A stretch of 64,000 nucleotides of DNA from Spirogloea muscicola. Taxonomy: Eukaryota > Streptophyta > Zygnematophyceae > Spirogloeales > Spirogloeaceae. The translations under genes were made by a program, and so were the position numbers. Shown here one piece after another: positions 10,805-21,164 of this stretch (position 1 is its first letter; the number at the start of each line of letters is the position of its first letter). Location: positions 128,026-192,025 of the forward strand of contig WELB01000109.1 of NCBI GenBank assembly GCA_009602725.1, given 5' to 3'. The notes under the pieces are model-generated. The model saw nothing but the letters and a program-made list of their open reading frames with translations, was not told the DNA's origin and ran no database searches.

Positions 10805-12294
10805 TTGTCGGAGCCTGAATTGATCATTCAGTGTCCATTAGACAGCACGACTTCACATACGTGCAGTGCGCGATCAAGCCCTCCTCGGACGGCGGCGCGG
10901 TCGGCTGTGGATGCAGCGGCTGCTGTGGCGCGGTCGGCTGTGGATGCAGCGGCTGCTGTGGGGCAGTCGGCTGTGAATGCAGCGCTTGCGGCAGGGCCAG
11001 ATGCTGCGGATGCAATGGCTGCTGCGGGGCAAGCCCTTGAGGGGCATGCCGAGCTGGGAGCCGAAGGCCACGACGGCTTGTCGGCTGGGGAGGTGCAACG
11101 GATGGCCCTACTCGTGCAAGATCTGGCAGCAGCCCAGCCTACGTCGGACTTAGCCCAACACCGGCTTAATGCAAGGATTTTCTCGGAGCAGCGCACCCTC
11201 CTCGTCCGGCTGCGCGCCGCAGAGCGGCATATGCAAGAGGTGGATGCCTTGTTGCACCTTGTGCGCAAGAGCCACGGTCCCCCTGAGCATGGACTTGCCA
11301 GGGCCCATGCACCCAGACAATTCTCCGGCCACGGCGACAGGGGAGGGTTGCAGCTATGGCTCGATGAGATGGATGAGTGGTTCATATGTTCGATCACGGA
11401 CGCGGAGGCACGCGTGCGCGTCGCTTCTACCTAACTCACAGGGTAGCCCCGGGAGTGGTAGAATACCCCGAAGAAGGGCTCGACGCCGGCAGAGTACAAT
11501 GGCTGGGCCTTCTTCTGTAGCTCGCTCTTGACCACCTATGGTGACCCCCACGAGGAGCTGCGCGCCCGCGATGAGTTGGACGCTCTCCGCATGGAGGGCG
11601 GAGGCAAAGAGGCCTTTGAGGCCTATGTGCGGCATTTTCGACTGCTGCTATCCAAGCTACGCAGCGAATCCATGAAGCCTGTGGACCAATGCCAGAGGGT
11701 TAAGGCTGGATTGCCTACCCGTTATCGCGATTGGGTCGCGGTGGTTCCGCGACAGCGAAACAGCTCACTGACTTCACCACGACGGTGGAGCACGCCCGCA
11801 AGGTGCTCAGCACGCCAAACCTTGCCGGTCCGGGCAAGCGTCCTCTGCTGCAGGCAGGCGGGTCTGATGCAGACCGCGGCAACAAGCGTTCCAACCCACG
11901 CCAGGGCTCGAACAAGCGTCCTCACAACGTCCTCCCCAAGCCACGCGTGGAGGGCGCTGGCTGCGGTGACCAGGGTCACCTGCTCAGGGACTGCCCGGCG
12001 GCATCTTCGGCAAGGCCACGTGCACAGCGCCCGATGGGCCGGGACCAGGGCAACTTCGAGGGCAACTTCAAGGGCAACTACAAGGGCAAGCGTGCGTGCC
12101 TGACCCTTGCCTCTGGGAGCAACATCACTCATTCAGACGCACTTGAGCTGTTTGATCTTGCTGGCATTGCTTGCCCGCCAACCGTGCCGGTTGTGCGCAC
12201 CATTTCTGCCTTGTTGCAAGGTCTGCAGGCTGGAGGGCCTCGCTTTGTGTGGGTTGCCCACAATGAATTGCAATTGGCTGCTGATGTTATCTGA
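10805..12294 (+). pseudogene. Element A gag (broken)
   Basis: The N-terminal part carries Ala-rich repeats (AARSAVDAAAAV units) from a minisatellite, then the retrotransposon gag core (WLDEMDEWFICSITDAEARV, EWWNTPKKGSTPAEYNGW, GDPHEELRARDELDALRM). A frameshift lies near 11730, after which the frame continues with VEHARKVLSTPNLAGPGKRP. The zinc knuckle near 11958 reads CGDQGHLLRDC, so the first Cys of the CX2CX4HX4C motif is lost. Stops occur at about 11434 and 12294. There is no ATG at the expected start; the long frame only opens with TTG. Gag normally forms the virus-like particle and binds RNA. Confidence 0.85.
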
Positions 12295-13764
12295 GCTGGC
12301 CTGAGTGCCGTGAGGCTGAAGAAATGCTGTTCTTCATTGTGCCGCAGAGGCGCGGCGTGACTAGTCGAGCTCCGCTGGGGATGGACCTGCTGTGCTCGCA
12401 CGAGGCAGGTCACAGGCTCCTTAGGCGTAGCGTCGATGCTTATGAGCATAGGCCTTATACCCGACTGCGGTTAGGGTCTACGTTGCTCGCACCCCAGACC
12501 TGGGCAGCGTCCATGGGGGACGTACTATTATGCTATTTGAGGGGCTCGTTGCTATGGCACCTGCTAGGATCCTCCTAGACTCAGGGGCCTCAGTGTCCTT
12601 TGTGAGTAGGGAGTTGGTGTGCTCCGCTGGCTTGCATTTGCGAGCAGACGGTCTATCTAGAGTAACATTGGCCGATGGCCACCCCACCAATGTGCTGGGT
12701 TTGTTCAAGGTTCCCATTCGAATCCAACACCATAAAGCCGAGGTGCTTTGCTACGCTATTGCGTTGACCGTCGCATTTGATGTGAGATTGGGAGATGACT
12801 GGCTCCGTGCCGCGTCAGCATGCCTTGACTATGGACGCCAGACTTGCACTGTCCAACGTGGCGCACGGCGCTTTGTCCTTTGCAAGCAGCTTCCCTGTGC
12901 ACCGCCGCTGGCGGCAGGGGCTTCCATTCTGCTGTCCGCCATGCAGATGCAGCGATTGATTCACAAGAACACTAGTCAGATGGCATCTCTTGTGATGGTG
13001 ACGTTCAATGAAGACGAGTCCAAGCCCGACTTGTGTGTGAATGCTGCGGATTCACATGGCGGGGTTCTTGATATGCTGCTGGACGAGTTTGCGGACGTGT
13101 TTCCCGGCTCTCTTCCGGACGGTCTACCTCCTCACCGAGGTGTGGCTCTGTTCGATTGGTTCGCAGGGCCTACTGTGTTTAGCTCCCTGGACCTAGCAAG
13201 TGGGTATCATCAAATTCGGATCACGCCTGCGGATGTTCCGAAGTCGGCGTTCCGTACGCCGCTTGGGCATTTTCAGTTCAAGGTGCTGATCTTTGGTTGA
13301 CCAATGCACCGGCTACACTTCAGGCAGTGATGTCGAGGGTCTTTGGACCCCTGCTCTACATTTTTGTGCTGGTTTACTTGGATGATATCCTGGTGTTTAG
13401 CAAAACGCCTGAAGATCACGTGAGGCACCTGCGCCAAGTGCTGCAGCTGCTGCGTGAAAACCAACTGTATAACAAGCGGTCCAAATGCGCATTCAACCAG
13501 CCAGAGCTGATATACCTCGGGCATGTCGTGGGCAAGGACGGCATACGTGTCGATCCCAATAATACTTCGGTTGTACGGGATTGGCCAGTGCCACGGACTG
13601 TACCTGCATTGCGTTCCGTTTTGGGCTTTGCAAACTACTTCCAACAGTTCCTACAAGGCTATGGGAACTTGGCCCTTCTTCTTACAAATTTGACTAGTAA
13701 GGACGTACCTTGGGAATGGTCGTCCGAATGCCAGAGTGCATTTGAGGAATACAGCAGGCCCTGA
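12295..13764 (+). pseudogene. Element A protease and reverse transcriptase (RT internally deleted)
   Basis: The protease motif LLDSGASVSFVSREL is intact (DSGA catalytic loop, about 12575). After LPPHRGVA the frame jumps directly to LFDWFAGPTVFSSLDLASGY. About 88 residues present in element B, the RT fingers including the CIDYRALNK block, are missing. The breakpoints share GTGGCTC. The palm motif YLDDILVFSKTPEDH is present at about 13378. A frameshift near 13295 separates the two RT pieces. No active RT is possible from this copy. Confidence 0.85.
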
Positions 13765-15031
13765 CATCTCCGCCTGTGCTGGCCTTTCCTTGTGAAGGCG
13801 TGCCATATGAGCTCATCTGCGATGCCTCTTTGACCGGCATTGGTGCCGTGCTCTTGCAAGAGGGTCACCCGTCAGCGTTTGAGAGTCGCCTGCTAATACT
13901 TGCAGATCGAAATTACACTACGGGCGAGCAGGAATTGCTGGCTGTGGTGCACACCTTACGTGTCTGGCGTTGCTACCTGGATAGAGTGGCTTGTACAGTT
14001 GTCAAGGATAATTGCCCGTTGACAAATTTCCACACACAGCAGCATTTGACTCGGCGACAAGCTCGATGGTCGGAGTGCATAGCACAATTCGATTTCCAGT
14101 GGGTTATCGCCCTGGACGTCTTCATGTTGTGGACCCTGTGAGTCGCAACATTAGCGGCGCTGATGCGTTGGCCACCTTGAATGATCCAGGAATGCGGGCT
14201 GCAGGATTGCGTCCGACTCGTCAAGCTTCTCAGCTACCCACGGCTGACCTCTTTGAGCTCTATGTCCTTATCCGTCAAAGGTATGGTTCCGACCCGTGGT
14301 TTGCTGATACTGCCAACGTGAGCACCCTGACTGATGACAAAGGCTTCTGGTGGCAGAGCGACACTATTGTGGTCCCGGACTGCAATGCCTTGCGCACTAA
14401 CATAATGCAGGAGCTGCATGTTACGCCTCACAGTGGTCATCTGGGAGTGAGCAGAATCCAGAAGGCTGTGCGACGCCTCTTTTGGTGGAAGGGCTTTTCA
14501 GCCCAGGTGCGCGCTTTTGTGGTCAGTTGTGCCACATGCCAGCGTAGTAAGGCAAGCTCTGGCAAGCCTGCCGGACTACTTCAGCCCTTACAGATTCCGG
14601 AGCGGATTTGGTCTGATGTCGGTGTGGATTTCATCACACAGTCGCCTAAGACGCGGAATGGCTATGATGCCATTGTCGTCTTTGTGGATCGCTTGATGCA
14701 TTTTGATGCATTTTGCTCCCACCACTACGCGGGTTTCTGCAAAGGTTTTTGCTGGCATCTTTGTGGATAAGGTGTGGAAGCTGCGTGTAAAACCCGCGAG
14801 GTTGGTCTCGGACCGCGATCCTCGCTTTACAGGTCACTTCTGGAAGGGAGTTTGCAAGATTCTTGGCACCAAACAGGCCATGTCCACATCCTTTCATCCA
14901 CAAACTGATGGCCAAACTGAGCGAATGAATCGAGTTCTCGAGGACATGTTGAGGCACTTCGTCAAATTCAGCCAGACTGACTGGGATGAGTATTTGGCTC
15001 CAGCTGAATATGCTGTGAACAATGCCTATCA
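13765..15031 (+). pseudogene. Element A RNase H and integrase (truncated)
   Basis: RNase H: CDASLTGIGAVLLQEGHPSA and TTGEQELLAVVHTLRVWRC, with a decayed TDHCPLT block (KDNCPLT). Integrase: HHCC domain (ELHVTPHSGHLG...CATCQRSK), VGVDFITQSPKTRNGYD, VSDRDPRFTGHFWKG and HPQTDGQTERMNRVLEDML, i.e. D, D and E of the catalytic triad. Near 14695 an 11-bp direct repeat (TGATGCATTTT) has replaced part of the codons and shifts frame. It ends at AEYAVNNAY, within the core. Confidence 0.85.
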
Positions 15032-15225
15032 ATGCTCAAGGGGCGGTGGAGTCCGCCGCTTCGTAGCCCTTGCCAACTTGCCCCAGCTGGTGGAGCACGC
15101 CAGGAAGGTGCTGAACACTTATCCAAGTATATTGGGCAAGCGCTCCCTGCTTGAGGCGGGAGTATCTGCTGAGGCAGAGAGGGGACCGAAGGAGTTTCGG
15201 CCCGAGGGGCTGAACATCCGTCCTG
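15032..15225 (+). pseudogene. Gag fragment of a second element, joined to element A integrase
   Basis: Encodes LVEHARKVLNTYPSILGKRS followed by LLEAGVSAEAERG. This matches the gag segment before the zinc knuckle of element C (ARELLSTPDIGRGKRPLLEA). It is in frame with the upstream integrase, giving a chimeric 188-codon ORF (14703-15269). It probably arose by template switching or deletion between elements. Confidence 0.7.
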
Positions 15226-15345
15226 CATCCGGTATCCGGTCTCCGGTATCAAGTATCAATATCTGGTAACTGGTCTCCGGTTCCCAGTATCTGGTATCCA
15301 AGATCTACCATATCTGATACTGCATCTGATACTGTCCTCTACCTG
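15226..15345. repeat. GGTATC/GATAC-rich short tandem repeat
   Basis: Degenerate units such as CCGGTATCCGGTCTCCGGTAT, then CAGTATCTGGTATCC, then CTGATACTG follow one another for about 120 bp. There is no ORF. It could be a decayed minisatellite. Confidence 0.6.
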
Positions 15346-15484
15346 GTTAGGTTATCACTATGGCTTTCCATCCTTGTCCATTCCTTTGGGCTGGCCTCTC
15401 CCAGCCACCAGTCAATCTGGCCGCGCTCGTCTTTCCATCAGCCAAGTCTACCTACTGACCGTAGAGGTTAAACTCCAAATCACA
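15346..15484 (-). repeat. SE1-like short repeat remnant
   Basis: Contains TTTGGGCTGGCCTCTCCCAGCCACC, broken here by eye into GGGCTGGC and CCAGCC, followed by GTCAATCTGGCCGCGCTCG. The reverse complement matches 18905-19040. It resembles the short element inserted at 52751-52865. Confidence 0.45.
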
Positions 15485-15660
15485 CAAGCGCACGGGGCCG
15501 CGGTGGCACTGTGTCCACCCTGGCGCCCGGCGCAAGGGGCCGCGGTGGCACGGTGCCCACCCTGGTGCCCGGCGGACGGGTCCGCGGTGGCACGGTGTCC
15601 ACCCTGGCGCCCGTTGCACGTGGGCCGCGGTGGCGCGGTGTCCACCCCGTCACGGCTCGC
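15485..15660 (+). repeat. Minisatellite of LTR-4 U3, plus orientation
   Basis: About four units of GGGGCCGCGGTGGCACGGTG + TCCACCCTGGCGCCCGGCG, with a period of roughly 50 bp. The same unit occurs inverted in the U3 of the minus-strand LTR-4 at about 17465-17700. Confidence 0.7.
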
Positions 15661-16494
15661 TGACCAACTTCGATAGCAGTAGCCGGAAGCGCCGGATTTA
15701 CTCCTCGAATTTGTTGTCAGCCATCTTAATGGCGTCCAACTCATTGCTCGCCTTGAGTTCGGAATGGGCCTCCCCACATATCTTGGTGAGTGAGGATGAG
15801 AAAATTTCCCAGGAATTATACACCTCGGGAGTAGAAGTTTTCTTCACGGGTTTCCACCACTGGTAGGATTCCCCAGTCAGGTAGGTGGCTGCCAGCCGCA
15901 CCCTGGCCCCCTCGGCCGTGCGGCACAGTGCAAACCACTCCGTCATAACATATAGCTAGGATTGAAGAGCCCCACGCTCTATCTGGCCGGAGAATTCTTG
16001 CGACTCCGACGGGCGGGCCGATCCATGCAGGACGTCCGCCTGGCCCTGGCCGTTGTGCAACCAGTGCACCTGGCCCATCACCCGCTTCAACAAACGCTCA
16101 GCGGTACCAAACCGTGAGAGCGCGGCCTGCACCTCCGTGCATCACGCCCCCAGAAGAGCGTGCGAGGCTGGGTCCAACGTGGCCTTAGCCGTTGCCAGAT
16201 GTTCTGCGAGGAGCGCCCTGCGGCGTGCACCTCAAGCGACGGGCCATCAGGGCCAGAAGCCGTCCGGAGGGCCGGGCCACCAGGGCCGGCCGTCGTCCGG
16301 GGAGCCGAGCCACCAGGTTCGGCCGTCGTCCGGAGGGCCGGGCCACTAGGGCCGCCCGTCGTCCGGAGGGCCGCGCCACTAGGACCGGCCGCCGTTCGCA
16401 ACTGTGCCGTCTCACTCGCCAAACTTTCCACTTCAGTCGCTGCAGCTGCCGGCCGAGAAGAGCTGGGCCGCGCACTGGAACAATGAGACTCCAT
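15661..16494 (-). pseudogene. Gag of LTR-4 family element E4a
   Basis: The start codon is probably at 16494 (MESHCSSARPSSSRP). Next comes a Pro/Ala/Gly region built from an 11-residue unit (GPSGPALRTTA, 33-bp repeats at about 16255-16385). The gag core lies at 15698-15946: WFALCRTAEGARVRLAATYL, TGESYQWWKPVKK and EVYNSWEIFSSSL. It is broken near 15665, before any zinc knuckle. The gag core is distinct from that of elements A-C, supporting a separate family. Confidence 0.75.
16255..16385 (-). repeat. 33-bp tandem repeats in E4a gag
   Basis: Units like CGTCCGGAGGGCCGGGCCAC occur four times at 33-bp spacing. On the minus strand each encodes 11 residues (GPxGxALRTTx). Confidence 0.75.
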
Positions 16495-16981
16495 GCCTTC
16501 CAGCAGAAAACACTGAATGATCAATTCAGGTTCAACTGGGCAGCATATCTCAGTTCCATTCCGAATTGCAGGACACCGCTATACTGGTGCACACCAGCAA
16601 GCGAGCAAGCAAGACAGCTCACTAAATCGTATCTCCATATAGCAAGGCAGACGAGGAACTGAAGAGAGGTGCAAGACCGGAGCACAAACCCGAGCTTGGT
16701 CGACTAAACGTTACCACCCAGCGGCTGCCGGTTTCACCTCCCAGTCTCAGATGGGCTATCCATCGACAAACCGTGGTTCGCGTGTGAAGGAAAGTCTGGC
16801 AGCCGATGCCGATGGTCGTGGCGCCGGGGAGCAAAATTGCGATTACAATCCGACTGCAGTGCCACGTCCCTGCTCTGACCACAATGCTCTCGCTCAAACG
16901 AGACAGTCAGGGCAGAGCATCAAGAGGATCCATGCATCAGCAGTCTGTAGAAACGAACCAGAGCTGCAAGAAGCAAGCAAA
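16495..16981 (-). other. Untranslated leader of E4a
   Basis: Sequence between gag and the primer binding site. It matches the leader of E4c (39195-39649), including the CAAGCGAGCAAGCAAGACAG and GGGCAGAGCATCAAGAGGAT blocks. Confidence 0.6.
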
Positions 16982-16996
16982 GCCTCTGATACCAAA
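16982..16996 (-). promoter_or_regulatory. Primer binding site of E4a
   Basis: On the minus strand ATTTGGTATCAGAGGC, directly after the LTR. It is of the same initiator-Met tRNA type as in LTR-1 elements. Confidence 0.75.
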
Positions 16997-17795
16997 TATC
17001 ATGACTCGACCCCTGTAGACATACAATTAGGCGGTCAAGTCCTGAGTGGGTTTGGACTAAGGGATTAGGAGCAAACCCCTACACCGTGAAGTACCTCGCG
17101 CCTCCGCGCAGCGGAAGTCTTGCCCTGTGGTACCGCCGTCAGGCGGCGTCTCCACCTCCCGGGCACCAGCCCGCAGCTAGCCCACCAAGGGCCGGCCACG
17201 GACGCCTTGCAGCGAGCCGGCAGCGTCCTGCGGCGGCGGGCTGCAGCAGCAGGCGCAGCAGCAGGGCTGCGCCGCTCTCGGGGCTTCACTGATCCGAATT
17301 GGTGTCCGTGTCTCTGCCCCTAGACTCCTAGTGCTCCCGGTGCCGGCCCCCCTCCAGGGCCGCATGGGGTCGCTCCATGGCCCACCCCGCGGGGCGGGCC
17401 GCATGCGGCCCGCCTCGAGGGGCACAGGCCTGTCGAGGGGAAGGCCCCGCTGTCGGGCCCGACGTGTCGAGGCGCCGGGTGGACACCGCGCCACTGCGGC
17501 CCCCGTGCGCGGGGGCCCAGAGTGGACACCGTGCCACCGGGGCCCCGTGCGCCGGGCTCCAGGGTGGACACCGTGCCACCGCGGCCCCGTGCGCCGGGCG
17601 CCAGGGTGGACACCGTGCCACCGCGACCCCGTGCGCGACCACCTGGCCAGGCCAGTTCGGTCAGGGCGGGGCGCCAGGGTGGACACCGCGCCACCGAGGC
17701 CCCCGTGCGGGACCGCCAGTTCAGCCCAGGTCGGCCAGGTGCCAATTAGGTAAGCGTAACCACCTGGAAACCTCACAATAAGTGGGAACGTTGCA
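16997..17795 (-). repeat. 5' LTR-4 of E4a
   Basis: Minus strand: starts TGCAACGTTCCCACTTATTG at 17795. Its U3 has GTGGACACCGTGCCACC minisatellite units (about 17465-17700 on the plus strand), and it ends next to the primer binding site. The GCCGCCTGACGGCGGT hairpin is present at about 17132-17147. An LTR-3 abuts it on the right. Confidence 0.8.
17465..17700 (-). repeat. Minisatellite in LTR-4 U3
   Basis: Five units containing GGTGGACACCGTGCCACCG and CCCGTGCGCCGGGCGCCAG, about 50 bp each. Shorter arrays in the LTR-4 at 20034-20792 show that copy number varies between LTRs. Confidence 0.7.
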
Positions 17796-18426
17796 CCAGT
17801 CACGCGCTTCACGCGCCAGTCCCGCGCGGCACGTACCAGTCACGCGTGGAACGCGCCAGTCCCCAGGACTTGTATACAATTCGTCAGGCTCGCCCCACGC
17901 GAGTCTGCACCTTGCGCATCACACGCCAGTCGTATCTCCATTGTGCGGGTCCGTCTCCTCCGGGGCCGGACCTTGGGGCTACCCTCGTCACACCCTCGGG
18001 GGAGGGGTGGCAGGTGGAACGCTATGAGTAGTAGGCGGAGGCCAGACTCGTCAGTCAGACCAATGACGCCCAGAAAGAGGCACAGCCCTGCTTGCCTGCT
18101 GCCGCAGCCGCCGCCCCAGCCCTGCTGCTGCCGTCTGCTGCTCAGCCCGTCGCCGCAGCTCGTCGCTACGGACATCGCCGGCTCTCCGTAAGTGCCATGA
18201 TTGCGCCCCATCTGGGGACAGCTACTAAACCAGACCCTCTGTAGAGTCGCCGCCTTCTGGCGGCGCCTCAGGGTGACACTTCCGCTGTGTGCTATGTGGT
18301 GCACGTGTATGCGCCATGTGCGTTGGCGTTCCACAATGTACGGGGGTAGTTCCTAGACCCCCTAGGTCTGAGCTCAATAAGGACGTCCTAACCCCAAAAT
18401 GCGTGTATAGGGATCAGGACGTCACA
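17796..18426 (+). repeat. LTR-3, 5' truncated
   Basis: Starts inside the CACGCGCCAGT repeats and runs to ...TAGGGATCAGGACGTCACA. It contains the three R-U5 hairpins in clear form: GCCGCC-TTCT-GGCGGC at 18249-18264, GGGGGT...ACCCCC at 18342-18362, and GACGTCCTAACCCC...GGGATCAGGACGTC at 18382-18423. No primer binding site follows. Confidence 0.8.
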
Positions 18427-18990
18427 TGCAGGCAGCCAATGCCGGCAGCGTTCCAGCTACAAGTGCACAGGGATGCTCAGCACTTAGCTGGACTGATGAT
18501 CCAATCTTCGCTACCCAGCAATATGGCCCGTTTACAGGCTACTCGGGCAGGACACTGGGACCCACATGTTCTCGTCCATGAGCGCCAAATGTGGCATGAC
18601 ACGTGGCCATCACAAGGGGTATACTGGCGAGGAATTGATCAAGCAGTGGCTGCAGGGGGCGTTAACAACATTTGCTCAAACCGGGCTCCGCAAGCTTTCT
18701 CAACCCATAGCTGTGACATCACATTATCTAACAGCTGCGAGGGCAATGAATTTCCACTGGAAGTAGGTGACACCGAAGTGCTACTGATCTGGGCCACAAG
18801 GGCGTTGAGGTCAATGAGGATGGCGGAAGCCACATTCTCATCGCACTTAGTGCCAAGCACCATACTGCCAGAATTTGGAGTGTGCGTTCGGCACAAAACA
18901 GGGTGAGGCCGCCAACACCAGCCGCCAACACCTGAGGTACGGCAAGGCGAGTACCAAAGAGCGAGCGCGGCCAAATTGACTGGTGGCTGT
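18427..18990. repeat. Ancient repeat shared with 3313-3640
   Basis: The reverse complement of 18640-18990 aligns with 3313-3640 over several blocks. On the minus strand one frame reads ENVASAILIDLNALVAQISS. The plus frame (18289-18906) is open only because it runs out of the LTR. I cannot name the product. Confidence 0.45.
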
Positions 18991-20033
18991 GAGAGGCCAG
19001 CCCAAAGAAATGGACAAGGTCTGCAAGCAGGGATCACCCATGCCGAGGCATCACAAAATACCAATCCCACGACGAAGTTCACGAAGTCCATAGGCATGTA
19101 GTCACACTTAGGCCAGCTTAGATCGGTATTGTATCACACCAGGGCCCATGTCTTACACACTAGACGACTCGGTACTGCCCAGCTCGTGTTACACAGCAGC
19201 ACAGCTGCTAGCTGACATACAGGCAACGTGTAGCGTGTAGTGGCACACAAGGCACTTGTTGCCAAGCGGCAATTACCAAGTCGGCGAGAACGAACAATTC
19301 TTTCAACGCCCAGGGCGCAATGGCGCACAAGCCAATTGTTGCCCAGATTCTTGCCAAGTGAATGGCATTCTGTACATATGGTCACTGAGCTTGGATGAAT
19401 TTCCAACATCATGCATGCCCCAGGGGTGGACTTCTTCACCGGAGCCTGCCACTAGGCAGGGTGCCACACAGAGAGGTGGTCACATTCCCCACGCGGGATG
19501 TGAAGGCCTTGCAGTACAAGCAAGCCACACACCGATCTCAAAGCCAGGTGTTGAGGCTGCTCATGTTTGCCATTGAGCCCACACGGCAGGTAGAGACGAC
19601 TGGGCACACCCCAGCCGAGACTCTAGCAAAAATAGTAACAGGTAGACATGGCTGGTAGAGACGGCTGGACACACCCCAGTCGTGACTACGAGTGCAGCAG
19701 GTGGAGACAGTTGGGCACATCCAACCATAGCTCCGGCAGCCCCAGGCATTTAGCCTACAGGAGATGCAGGGATTGCTCGCCCACAGCATGGGCGAGCAGT
19801 TTGCACATCTCATAGCACGCCCCCACACACAGGGGTTGCTAGCAGGTCCCCTTGGACCAGCAGCCTCATACTGCTCCATCAAGCGCACAACGCGCTGCGC
19901 CGCCTTGGTGTCGGACGATCCAGGGATGGCGATTGAAGCACCCACAGCTCATCAAACCACTGCCTCGACCTTAGCAGGTTGAATAGCCGGCAGAGGAGGA
20001 CTAGGTGGCGCTCTTGAGTCAGCCGACTCCATG
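18991..20033. other. No gene seen; weak 19587-19735 repeats
   Basis: Three imperfect copies of GTAGAGACGACTGGGCACAC + CCCAGCCG-type sequence occur at about 19587, 19654 and 19699. A GCTCGCCCACAGCATGGGCG inverted repeat lies at about 19774-19798. No conserved protein was recognised in the six frames. The region may be decayed internal sequence. Confidence 0.35.
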
Positions 20034-20792
20034 TGCAGTGACCCGACCCCTGTACACAGGCAATTAGGCGGTCAACTCCTAATTGGGTTCGGATGTAGGG
20101 ATGAAGGAGCAAACCCCCACACCGTGAAGCACCTCGCACCTCAGCGCGCAGCGGCATTCTTGCCTTGTGGCGCCGCCGTCAGGCGGCGTCTCCAACTCTC
20201 GGGCACCAGCCCGCAGGCTAGCCCACCAAAGGCCGGCCACGGACGCCTTGCAGCTAGTCGGCGGCGTCCTGCCGGCGACGCGCTGCGGCAGCGGGCGCAG
20301 CCGCAGGTCTGCGCCTCTCTCAGGGCTTCACGGATCCGTACTGGCTCATCGTGACTCTGCCGCAGACTCCTAAAGCTCCCGGTGCCGCCCCCCCTCCAGG
20401 GGCGCATGGGGCTCGCCCCAAGGCCCACCCCTCGGGGCGGGCCGAACGAGGCCCCACCTCGGGGCGGGCCGAACGAGGCCCGCCCCGAGGGGCAGACCTG
20501 TCAAGGGGTAGGCCCGCCCCGCAGGGCGGGCTGAAAGAGGCCCACACCGAGGGGTCGACATCTCGGAAGGCCCCACGCCGGGGGTGGGGCCGACCTGTCG
20601 GACCGGCCCACGCCGGGGGCCGACTCGTCGGACCGGCCCATGACGGGGGCCGACCCATCGAGGCGCGCCATGGTGGACACCGCGCCACCGAGGCCCTCGT
20701 GCGCGACCACCTGGCCAGGCCAGGTCGGTCACGAGCCAATCAGGTAAGCGTAACCACCTGTGTTAACGCTCACAGTAAGTGGGAACGTTACA
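20034..20792 (-). repeat. 3' LTR-4 of a minus-strand element
   Basis: Minus strand: starts TGTAACGTTCCCACTTACTG at 20792 and ends GGGTCGGGTCACTGCA at 20034. The purine-rich tract GAGTGGGAGGAA (minus strand) lies just before it at 20793-20804, marking it as a 3' LTR. Flanks do not form a target duplication. Confidence 0.8.
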
Positions 20793-21164
20793 TTCCTCCC
20801 ACTCAGGGCCATTTCACACCGGGAAGATAAGTAGCAACATTGACTTTGAAAGAAAACAATAAGAGAATAGAAGTAACCAACAGATGACGTGGTTGGCAAT
20901 CCAGAACTTGGAGTTGATGATCTCATGATCAGCTGAGATGTAAGCATGCTTCTTCCCCTTCGATAAAGATTCCACACTCTGTGACAACGCCCGGCTTCAC
21001 AACCTTGCGCGCCCGGACGCGGTCGCGCGCCACGGAGGCGCCACATCGGGCGCTGAGTAGGACGCCTTTTGGGGCGCGTTAAGGAGGCCACGCGCGCGTT
21101 TGCCACGAGGGCGGACGAAACTGGGCCCTCTCCCGAGGAGAGTCCCGTACCCTCCAACCCCCCC
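20793..21164 (-). other. 3' noncoding tail of the LTR-4 element and GC-rich spacer
   Basis: Polypurine tract at 20793-20804, then about 180 bp without coding similarity. From about 20990 there is a GC-rich stretch with CGCGCG runs that ends in seven Cs where LTR-5 inserted. Confidence 0.4.

Larger units (their letters stand above)
9821..15031 (+). mobile_element. Element A: 3'-truncated Ty3/gypsy chromovirus
   Basis: Order: 5' LTR, primer binding site, leader (10364-10800), gag (10805-12294), protease and RT (12530-13764), RNase H and integrase (13765-15031). It is cut inside integrase at about 15031, where a piece of another element's gag follows. It lacks GPF, chromodomain, polypurine tract and 3' LTR. 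RT also has an internal deletion. Its nucleotide sequence is close to element B throughout, so the two belong to one family. Confidence 0.85.

Noticed and set aside
10831-11040. Cys/Gly-rich small protein (GCGCSGC repeats), metallothionein-like; also at 27100 and 42661
   Set aside because: Alternative-frame reading of the gag minisatellite, without an ATG in any of the three copies.
9821-15031. Element A as an intact autonomous element
   Set aside because: Frameshifts, RT deletion, lost Cys in the knuckle, and no 3' LTR.
15485-15660. CRISPR-like spaced repeats (also 17465-17700 and 7386-7830)
   Set aside because: Adjacent imperfect tandem repeats without unique spacers, in LTRs or gag of a eukaryotic genome.
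18289-18906. 205-codon plus ORF
   Set aside because: Starts inside LTR-3; the downstream part shows conservation only on the other strand with 3313-3640.
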